Below are positions 7,191-12,368 of a stretch of 12,368 bases of DNA, piece after piece. Source of the stretch: an uncultured Collinsella sp. (lineage in GTDB: Bacteria; Actinomycetota; Coriobacteriia; Coriobacteriales; Coriobacteriaceae); assembly GCA_900546455.1 (NCBI GenBank), contig URCS01000055.1, forward strand, positions 1-12,368, read 5' to 3'. The notes under the pieces were generated by a model, which saw nothing but the letters and a program-made list of their open reading frames with translations, was not told where the DNA came from and ran no database searches. Numbering within the stretch: position 1 is the first letter of the stretch; the number at the start of each line of letters is the position of its first letter. A program made the position numbers and the translations under genes.

Positions 7191-8645
7191 TTAGTAACCC
7201 TGGCCGTAGCCCTGGCCCTGCTGGCCCAGCAGCTCCTCCAGATACTGGCGCAGCTGCTCGTCGGTAATACCGCCGTTGCCGGTGTCGGTCGAGCTGTCGT
7301 CCTGCTGCTGGTTCTGCAACTCCTCATCGGAGCCCAGCTCGACCGTGACCTTCTTCTCGTCCTTGCCGCGCATAAGCGTGATCTCGACCTTCTCGCCCAC
7401 CTCGTGGCTGCGCAGTGCGATGATCAGGCCATCGGCGCTCGTGATCTCGTCGTCGCCCAGCTTGGTGATGACGTCGCCCTCCTGAATTCCGGCCTTAGCA
7501 GCAGGACCATCCTCAACGACGCTCGCCACATACGCGCCGCTATCGGTGCTCAGCTTGTTGGTGCGGGCGTTAAGCGCATTGACGCTCGAAAGTGTGGCGC
7601 CCAGATACGGATGAACCGGCGTCTTGCCGCCGATGATCTGGTCGGCAATGTTCTTGGCGTAGTTAACGGGAATAGCAAAGCCCACGCCCGAGCTGGAGCC
7701 CGAATAGCTCTCGATGAGCGAGTTGATGCCCACCAGCTCACCATTGTCGTTAACGAGCGCGCCACCCGAGTTGCCCGGGTTGATGGCGGCATCGGTCTGG
7801 ATCATGTTGGCATAGATAGTGTTACCGTTGGTAGAGCTCATGGCCGTGGAGCGATACAGTGCCGACACAATGCCCGTGGAGACAGACTGCTCGTTGCCGA
7901 ACGGCGAGCCGATGGCCATGACCCACTCGCCCACGTTGAGCTTGGAGGAATCACCGATCTCGATCGGCGTGAGCTTGGAGGCGTCGGCATCCTTGAGCTT
8001 GATGACGGCCAGGTCGCTCGAGGCGTCGTTGCCCACGAACTCGGCCTCGTAGGTGGTGCCGTCGTCCATGGTCACCACGTACTGGTCGTAGCCGTCGACC
8101 ACGTGGTTGTTGGTGAGGATGTGGCCCTCGGTATCGAGCACCACGCCCGAGCCGACGCTGCCCGAGCTGTCCGACTCGTCGGCAGACTGCGAAAGCGAGC
8201 CATTCTGGCTACCGCTCGAAGTGGCGGTAATGGAAACCACGGAGGGCAATGCCTTGGCAGAAACGGCCTCGGCCAGCGTGGTATCCTCGGAGTCAATGGT
8301 GATCTTTTGCGTCGACGAACCCGAAGCACCCGCCGTCACGGCATTATTGCCGCCACCGATATCGAGCGTGCCGCTCATAATGAGCGCAATGACCAGCAGG
8401 GCTCCGCAGGCACAGCCGGCAAGCGCCGTAATAAAGATCGGCAGCTTTTTGGTCTTGGTCTTGACCACCGTGTGCTTGTTCACGACCTGCTGGCCACCCA
8501 GCGGCTTGCCGGTCTGCGTGTCGTAGGCCTGCACGTAGGGAATGTTGCTGTCGGCAGGCGTCGACTCCACCTGCACGCGCGGCTGCTGCTGGGTCTCGCC
8601 GGCGTTGCCCGCATCCTGGGGACGCTGGGAATCGTACTCGCTCAT
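7191..8645 (-). CDS. htrA: HtrA/DegP-like membrane-anchored serine protease with PDZ domain
   Basis: 484-residue trypsin-like quality-control protease of the cell surface. A hydrophilic cytoplasmic tail of about 68 residues precedes one membrane segment at about 69-92, with no signal peptidase site needed. A Ser-rich linker follows. The catalytic triad is His181 (TNNHVVD), Asp211 (SSDLAVIKL) and Ser293 (GNSGGALV). One PDZ domain spans about 348-437. The C-terminus is unusual: an acidic, Gln-rich linker (about 438-458), a short helix and a QGQGYGQGY ending. I chose the ATG at 8643-8645 because GAAAGGA lies eight bases upstream; an in-frame start 13 codons earlier has no ribosome site. The gene is transcribed alone, with hairpins on both sides. 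Members of this family respond to envelope stress; the exact substrates are unknown. Confidence 0.94.
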   Translation of the reverse strand: MSEYDSQRPQDAGNAGETQQQPRVQVESTPADSNIPYVQAYDTQTGKPLGGQQVVNKHTVVKTKTKKLPIFITALAGCACGALLVIALIMSGTLDIGGGNNAVTAGASGSSTQKITIDSEDTTLAEAVSAKALPSVVSITATSSGSQNGSLSQSADESDSSGSVGSGVVLDTEGHILTNNHVVDGYDQYVVTMDDGTTYEAEFVGNDASSDLAVIKLKDADASKLTPIEIGDSSKLNVGEWVMAIGSPFGNEQSVSTGIVSALYRSTAMSSTNGNTIYANMIQTDAAINPGNSGGALVNDNGELVGINSLIESYSGSSSGVGFAIPVNYAKNIADQIIGGKTPVHPYLGATLSSVNALNARTNKLSTDSGAYVASVVEDGPAAKAGIQEGDVITKLGDDEITSADGLIIALRSHEVGEKVEITLMRGKDEKKVTVELGSDEELQNQQQDDSSTDTGNGGITDEQLRQYLEELLGQQGQGYGQGY

Positions 8646-8674
8646 AGCTGCGATCCTTTCGTCAAATAACCAAA

Positions 8675-8698
8675 GGCCCGCCAAACATGTGGCGGGCC
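8675..8698 (-). terminator. GC-rich hairpin between the GlnR-like gene and htrA
   Basis: GGCCCGCC (8675-8682) and GGCGGGCC (8691-8698) form a perfect 8 bp stem with an 8-base loop. In the minus direction it is followed by TTTGGTTATTTG, so it looks like a terminator. It ends only about 30 bases before the htrA start. It could therefore be a second terminator behind the regulator gene or an attenuator inside the htrA leader. Confidence 0.6.
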
Positions 8699-8814
8699 AT
8701 CATTGTTCACGTTGAGTTGTACCCCAATATGCGGGCGAACGTGTATGAGAACGCAATCTTTTAGGAAGGCTTAAGTTCTGCTGCAGACCCGAAAGGACCC
8801 GGCCTACGGCAAAA

Positions 8815-8847
8815 CCACCACAAAGGTGCCTGTCCCCTTTGTGGTGG
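8815..8847 (-). terminator. Terminator-like palindrome after the GlnR-like regulator gene
   Basis: CCACCACAAAGG (8815-8826) pairs perfectly with CCTTTGTGGTGG (8836-8847) around a 9-base loop, starting four bases past the regulator stop codon. On the minus strand it is followed by TTTTG, as expected for intrinsic termination. The GGGGACAGGCACC core resembles palindromes that recur in many bacterial genomes, so this may be a repeat element reused as a terminator. Confidence 0.75.
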
Positions 8848-8851
8848 AAAT

Positions 8852-9514
8852 CTAGTCCTTAAACAGATAGCCCACGCCGCGGACGGTGGTGATGTGTGCC
8901 GCGATCTGCGGGCCTACCTTGGAGCGGATGCGTCGAATGTGCACATCGACGGTGCGCGTGCCACCGCAGTACTCAAAGCCCCACACGCGGTGCAGCAGCA
9001 CCTCGCGGCTGTAGGCGCGGTTGGGGTGCGTCGCCAAAAAGCTCAGCAGCGAGTACTCCATCAGCGTCAGGTCGATGGGCTCATCATCGAGCGTCACCTG
9101 GTAGGTAGCCAGGTTAATCTCGAGGTTATCGATGTTGAGCACATCGTCGGCGGTGACGGTCTCCTCCTCGCCCATCAGGCGCTGCGCACGAGCCTTGAGC
9201 TCGTTGGGTGTCGCCGTGGGGCATACAAAGTCGGCATGCGCGTGATTGGGCAGGCGCAAGGTACCGAGCGCCTCGTCGTCGACGATCACCAACATGGGGA
9301 CGCCGCCACGATCGTCAAGCCACTTGGCAATCTGATCGATACGGTCGCTGCGGATGCCGTCGGAATCGAGGATCAGCAGGTCAAAGTCGTGCGCCGCAGT
9401 CGGCGAATCGGGGGTTGCCAGGCTCACCTCGACACCCAGGGTGGTCGTCAAACTGCGGGCAAACTCGTGGAAGCGCGTCGTGCGCGCCATGAACAGGGCA
9501 CTCTTTTCGGACAT
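8852..9514 (-). CDS. OmpR-family orphan response regulator, GlnR-like
   Basis: 220-residue DNA-binding regulator. The C-terminal winged helix (about 125-218) is very like actinobacterial GlnR: LTLMEYSLLSFLATHPNRAY, VLLHRVWGFEY, GGTRTVDVHIRRIRSK, then TVRGVGYLF. The N-terminal half has a receiver-like pattern (FDLLILDSDG at 44-53, Asp50 in the usual phosphorylation position) but lacks the acidic pair near residue 10 and a clear switch Lys, as in the phosphorylation-independent GlnR group. No histidine kinase gene is adjacent. The ATG at 9512-9514 has GGAGG five bases upstream. The gene lies 50 bases behind the glutamine-synthetase-like gene with no terminator between them, so co-transcription is likely and a role in nitrogen control is the natural inference. 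General OmpR regulators share the helix motifs, so GlnR identity is not proven. Confidence 0.85.
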   Translation of the reverse strand: MSEKSALFMARTTRFHEFARSLTTTLGVEVSLATPDSPTAAHDFDLLILDSDGIRSDRIDQIAKWLDDRGGVPMLVIVDDEALGTLRLPNHAHADFVCPTATPNELKARAQRLMGEEETVTADDVLNIDNLEINLATYQVTLDDEPIDLTLMEYSLLSFLATHPNRAYSREVLLHRVWGFEYCGGTRTVDVHIRRIRSKVGPQIAAHITTVRGVGYLFKD

Positions 9515-9564
9515 ATCGGCCTCCAAAGAAATGAGCTCAATCGTACTGGAACAAGCCAGCGCGA

Positions 9565-10902
9565 TTAGGAGTTCGCCAGATAATGCTTAATCTCCCACTC
9601 GGTGATCGTGGACTCAAACTTATGCCACTCGTCGCGCTTCTTTTTAAGGAAGAAACTGTGGATGTGCTCGCCGAGGGCATCCTTCATAAACTGCGAGTCC
9701 TCAAACACGTCGAGCGCCTCTTTGAGCGAGCGCGGCAGCGGCGTGTAGCCGGCCTCGAGCATCTGACGGTCGGTGAGCTTGAGCGTCTCGGCCGTGGCCT
9801 CGGGCGGGAGCTCCAGCTTGCGCTCGATGCCATCGAGACCAGCCGCCAGCGTGACGGCGTTGACCAGGTACGGATTGGCCATGGGGTCGGGGCTACGAAG
9901 CTCGATGCGCGTGGACAGCTGCTTGCCGGGCTTGTAGACCGGAATGCGGACCATACTCGCGCGGTTACGCAGGCCCCACGTGGCGTACTGCGGCACGGAG
10001 TCGCCGCCCGTGGTGATGCGCTTGTACGAGTTGACCGTTGGGTTGGTGATGGCGCTGATCTCGCGGGCATGCGCCAGAATGCCGGCCATATAGTGCTTGG
10101 CGACGTCGGAGAGATGGTACTTCTCGTCGTCCTCGCCCCAAAAGACGTTGTTGCCGTCGTGGTTGAACAGCGACTGATGCAAAAACATGGCGCTGCCGTC
10201 CTCGCCCGCCAACGGCTTGGGCATAAAGGAGGCGTGGCAACCGCTCTCGTAGGCCTGCTGCTTAATGATGAGTTTGGCCGTGGTGATGGCGTCGGACATG
10301 CTCAGGGCCTCGGCGTGGCGCAGGCTCATGCCGTGCTGCGAGCGACCGGCGGCGTGGAAGGTGTACTCCACGGGCACGGACATCTTCTCGAGCGTGAGGA
10401 CCGTGTTGCGGCGCAGGTCGCGGGCGGCATCGCTCACCGAAAGATCGAAGTAGCCCACGTTGTCGAGCGGCTCGGGGGTGTGCTCGTCGGGGAAGTAGTA
10501 ATACTCCAGCTCGGCGCCCACGTTGAGCAGATAGCCGGCCTTCTCGGCCTTGCGGAACATGCGGCGCAGGGCATCGCGCGGGTCGCCGACAAAGGGCTTG
10601 CAATCGGGAGTGCACACGTCGCAAAACACGCGGGCGACGCCGTTGTGACTCGGGCGCCACGGCAGGATCTGGAAGGTCGAAGCATCGGGAAACGCCAGCA
10701 TGTCGGCTTCCTCGGGCGTGGCAAAACCCTCGATGGCGGAGCCGTCAAAGCCAATACCCTCCTCAAAAGCGACCTCGAGGTCCTCGGGGCTAATGGCAAA
10801 GTTCTTGAGGCGGCCGAGAATGTCGACAAACCACAGACGCACAAAGCGGATGTCACGCTGCTCTACGGAGCGGAGTACGTAATCGATGTTCTGCTGGTTC
10901 AT
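9565..10902 (-). CDS. glnA: Type I glutamine synthetase-like protein with altered active site
   Basis: 445 residues, colinear with GSI-alpha glutamine synthetases (ATP + glutamate + ammonia to glutamine). Conserved parts: GFDGSAIEGF (51-60), AELEYYYF with Glu131 and Glu133, FMPKPL (226-231), NPTVNSYKR (287-295), NRASMVRIP (313-321) and STRIELRSPDPMANPYL (330-346), which keeps the metal-binding Glu334 and substrate Arg336. Three expected metal ligands are replaced: the two Glu of the HHE...GQHEI segment are Ala184 and Gly191, and the first His of the GSGMH segment is Phe240. Asp301 stands where a catalytic Glu is usual. The frame is intact, so this is not decay. It may be inactive and regulatory, or act on another substrate. 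The ATG at 10900-10902 has GGGGAG upstream. A GlnR-like regulator follows, probably in one operon. Confidence 0.9.
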   Translation of the reverse strand: MNQQNIDYVLRSVEQRDIRFVRLWFVDILGRLKNFAISPEDLEVAFEEGIGFDGSAIEGFATPEEADMLAFPDASTFQILPWRPSHNGVARVFCDVCTPDCKPFVGDPRDALRRMFRKAEKAGYLLNVGAELEYYYFPDEHTPEPLDNVGYFDLSVSDAARDLRRNTVLTLEKMSVPVEYTFHAAGRSQHGMSLRHAEALSMSDAITTAKLIIKQQAYESGCHASFMPKPLAGEDGSAMFLHQSLFNHDGNNVFWGEDDEKYHLSDVAKHYMAGILAHAREISAITNPTVNSYKRITTGGDSVPQYATWGLRNRASMVRIPVYKPGKQLSTRIELRSPDPMANPYLVNAVTLAAGLDGIERKLELPPEATAETLKLTDRQMLEAGYTPLPRSLKEALDVFEDSQFMKDALGEHIHSFFLKKKRDEWHKFESTITEWEIKHYLANS

Positions 10903-10967
10903 GTCGCTCCCCTTTCTTTCGGGCGGGTTTCGACTGGTCTATATCGCAGATACTATCGCAGAAAAAT

Positions 10968-10983
10968 GTTTCCGCAGGGTTAA
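10968..10983 (-). promoter_or_regulatory. GlnR-box-like site upstream of the glutamine synthetase-like gene
   Basis: On the minus strand this reads TTAAC, six bases, GAAAC, close to the gTnAC-n6-GaAAC half-site pair bound by actinobacterial GlnR (GAAAC exact, first base of the other half off). It lies about 65 bases upstream of the start codon. The neighbouring orphan regulator is GlnR-like, which makes autoregulation plausible. A short direct repeat, CTGCGATA, occurs twice just downstream, near possible -10 boxes. Confidence 0.45.
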
Positions 10984-11036
10984 AGCGTATCAAGCGCTCA
11001 AAAAACGTGCGCGAACAGGCAGTTGCGAACGAGTGG

Positions 11037-11408
11037 CTAGCGTTCAGATTCGGAGACAATTTGTCTACAAGCTCGTTCCAGCGTAGGGAACTCCATCGTC
11101 ACCGCATCCCATACAACCGAGCGGTCGACATTGCCGTAATCATGCGCAAGATAATTTCTCATGCCGATAATTCCACGCCACTCAATTTCGGGATGAAGAC
11201 GCTGCGAGCGCTCCGACAGCTTGCCCGCTTCTTCCGTCACCCTAAGCGCACACATCAAAAGGGAGTCCGCCAACGCCCTCGTCCGCACATCATTCGCATG
11301 CAGAAACTGGTCCTCGGTGATATCAAAAGCCTTGATGCGCTCGTTCGTTTCGAAGATAGCCTCCAAGACCTCTTGCGCGCGAAGGCTGTCTGACTTACGC
11401 GCGATCAT
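11037..11408 (-). CDS. hepT: HepT-like HEPN toxin
   Basis: 123-residue all-helical HEPN protein, predicted RNase toxin of the HEPN/MNT (HepT-MntA) toxin-antitoxin type. It carries the exact RX4HXY motif at 84-91 (RNYLAHDY); Arg84 and His89 are the expected catalytic pair and Tyr91 is the residue that MntA-type partners AMPylate in studied systems. The length fits the DUF86/HepT family. The ATG at 11406-11408 lies inside the end of the antitoxin gene (14-base overlap) with AAGGAG nine bases upstream; a TTG two codons earlier sits too close to that site. The antitoxin-first, overlapping order is usual for these pairs. The pair stands between the glutamine-synthetase-like gene and a LacI-family gene. 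Confidence 0.9.
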   Translation of the reverse strand: MIARKSDSLRAQEVLEAIFETNERIKAFDITEDQFLHANDVRTRALADSLLMCALRVTEEAGKLSERSQRLHPEIEWRGIIGMRNYLAHDYGNVDRSVVWDAVTMEFPTLERACRQIVSESER

Positions 11409-11889
11409 AAACAATCACTCCTTCGCGCTCGATTGCCGCGGCAAGATCGCTATCAAGATGATCACTCGAGACGAGGTCAACCTGCCTTCCAGTTTCTTTG
11501 CGCACCGCCTCACCAAACGCCGACAACGCGAAAAGACCAAAGCCATGCTCGCGATCGACCTCGAGACGCAAATCGATATCGCTATCGACACGCGCCTCAC
11601 CACGGGCATACGAGCCAAAAAGGACCACGGTTTTGATGGCGGGAATCGGGCTGGCCGCCTCGCGGACGGCGGACTCAATCTGAGCAATATCCAAAATGTC
11701 TGCAACGACGTTTTCGCTCGCTTGGTTTTTACCAAGTGAAGGAACAAACGGCAGCGAACGCTCGCGCAGCATCTGCCTCATAAACATATTGACCGCAACA
11801 GACGAAGTCATGCCGAGTTCTTCGCATAGCTCGGCAAATGAATCTTTAATTGACGAGTCCACTCGCACACTCAGTACAGACGCAGCCAT
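11395..11889 (-). CDS. mntA: Fused antitoxin: RelB/DinJ-like ribbon-helix-helix plus MNT nucleotidyltransferase
   Basis: 164-residue two-domain antitoxin. Residues 1-50 match the RelB/DinJ ribbon-helix-helix family: an SVLSVRVDSSIKD strand, two helices with GMTSSVAVNMFM, then RERSLPF. Residues about 80-163 form a minimal nucleotidyltransferase with the GSX10DXD motif (Gly92, Ser93, Asp104, Asp106) and a third Asp138 in RQVDLV. MntA-type enzymes silence HepT by adding AMP to its tyrosine. Usual MntA proteins are about 95-140 residues with no DNA-binding domain, while RelB has a short toxin-binding tail instead of an enzyme. Here the ribbon-helix-helix probably dimerises and represses the promoter. 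The ATG at 11887-11889 has a perfect AGGAGG site. The gene overlaps hepT by 14 bases and starts 42 bases after the LacI-family stop. Confidence 0.88.
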   Translation of the reverse strand: MAASVLSVRVDSSIKDSFAELCEELGMTSSVAVNMFMRQMLRERSLPFVPSLGKNQASENVVADILDIAQIESAVREAASPIPAIKTVVLFGSYARGEARVDSDIDLRLEVDREHGFGLFALSAFGEAVRKETGRQVDLVSSDHLDSDLAAAIEREGVIVYDRA

Positions 11890-11904
11890 GGATACCTCCT
11901 GTAT

Positions 11905-11927
11905 GACATTGTCTATATATTATCACA
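11905..11927 (-). promoter_or_regulatory. Promoter and possible operator of the mntA-hepT pair
   Basis: On the minus strand, TGTGATAAT (11919-11927) is a good extended -10 element. No convincing -35 is visible, which extended -10 promoters tolerate. Just downstream, GACATTGTC (11905-11913) is a 9-base palindrome between the -10 and the ribosome site, a suitable place for a ribbon-helix-helix repressor to bind. The operator role is inferred. Confidence 0.45.
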
Positions 11928-11931
11928 CAGG

Positions 11932-12368
11932 CTAGCGTGAGGTTGAGGCGCGGTGTTCGATATGGCCGGGGATCTCGATGCGCTTAGGCGCCAGTCTTGC
12001 TGCCTCGCCTACCGTGGTGGTAACAACGTCGATGCGCTCGGAGAGGCGCTCGACCACGCGTTCGGCAATCGCCAGGGTGTCCTGCGCGGCCGTGGTCACG
12101 CCGCCAAAGAGCACATGGTTCCAGGGGTAGTCGTCAAACGTCGCGATCTTGAGCCCCGCCGGCAGCGAGGGACCAAGCTGCGCCAGCGCCTCGGTCAGAC
12201 GCAGGAAGACCAGACCGTTGACGGCAATGAGGCCGAGCTTTTTGCCTGCATAGCCGCGGATGGTCTCGTCCAAGCGGCCGACGCCCGAGGCGCCACCATC
12301 GGCCAGGGTGACGACCTCGCCCGCAAGGCCGCGTCGCGAAAGCTCGTCGGCAAAGGCCTCGGCACGCT
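11932..12368 (-). CDS. LacI-family transcriptional regulator, C-terminal part
   Basis: The last 144 residues of a sugar-responsive repressor; the DNA-binding N-terminus and start lie beyond the right edge. The visible part is the second half of the periplasmic-binding-protein-like effector domain: GLIAVNGLVFLRLTEAL, then KIATFDDYPW at 73-82 (family pattern GFDD), GVTTAAQDTLAIAERVVERL at 89-108, and the closing RIEIPGHIEHRAST (129-142), which matches the typical LacI end. A stand-alone sugar-binding protein is less likely because of that closing motif. The ligand cannot be inferred. It is co-directional with mntA but 42 bases away, and mntA has its own likely promoter. Confidence 0.82.
   Translation of the reverse strand, partial: RAEAFADELSRRGLAGEVVTLADGGASGVGRLDETIRGYAGKKLGLIAVNGLVFLRLTEALAQLGPSLPAGLKIATFDDYPWNHVLFGGVTTAAQDTLAIAERVVERLSERIDVVTTTVGEAARLAPKRIEIPGHIEHRASTSR

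Noticed and set aside
7146..8669. Long plus-strand open frame opposite the HtrA gene
   Set aside because: The minus strand encodes a protease with full catalytic triad and PDZ domain; the opposite frame has no recognisable motif.
9565..10902. Glutamine-synthetase-like gene as a decayed pseudogene
   Set aside because: The frame is complete, the ribosome site is good, and most conserved motifs remain, which argues against decay.
9583..10983. Long plus-strand open frame opposite the glutamine-synthetase-like gene
   Set aside because: It mirrors the codon pattern of the GS-like gene and has no family features.

Overview
The window looks like chromosomal DNA of a high-GC anaerobic actinobacterium of class Coriobacteriia, most likely Collinsella or a close relative. 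This is inferred from base composition, AGGAG-type ribosome sites, an actinobacterial OmpR/GlnR-type regulator, a type I glutamine-synthetase-like gene and a DUF559-type nuclease-like protein. No rRNA, tRNA, CRISPR array or complete insertion sequence was seen. All genes except the MATE transporter and its MerR regulator lie on the minus strand.

Layout. 1-701: 5' two-thirds of moaA (molybdopterin cofactor synthesis), running off the left edge. 834-2138: a gene for a DUF559/AbiEi-like protein with a PD-(D/E)XK-type core, bracketed by two nearly identical 61-63 bp palindromic repeats in the same orientation. 2219-4543: a plus-strand drug-efflux unit, with a MerR-type promoter (19 bp spacer spanned by a dyad), a MATE transporter, and a BmrR-like MerR regulator whose ribosome site can be folded into a hairpin. 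4535-6942: ligA (NAD-dependent DNA ligase), followed by a 59-residue ORF joined to it by a TAATG stop/start overlap. 7129-8645: a membrane-anchored HtrA/DegP-type serine protease with its own terminator. 8815-10902: a glutamine-synthetase-like gene followed 50 bp later by an orphan OmpR-family regulator resembling actinobacterial GlnR, ended by a strong palindromic terminator. 11037-11889: a HEPN/MNT toxin-antitoxin pair. 11932-12368: the C-terminal half of a LacI-family regulator.

Three points stand out. First, the glutamine-synthetase-like protein has the normal length and overall motif pattern of GSI-alpha enzymes but lacks three of the six expected metal ligands (Ala184, Gly191 and Phe240 replace Glu, Glu and His). 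It sits beside a GlnR-like regulator with a degenerate receiver domain and has a GlnR-box-like site upstream, so it may be a nitrogen sensor or an enzyme of changed specificity. Second, the antitoxin of the HEPN/MNT pair is a fusion of a RelB/DinJ-like ribbon-helix-helix domain to the MNT nucleotidyltransferase, combining two antitoxin types in one chain. Third, the matched palindromes around the nuclease-like gene suggest a mobile or repeat-associated cassette. All family assignments come from reading motifs by eye; no database search was run.
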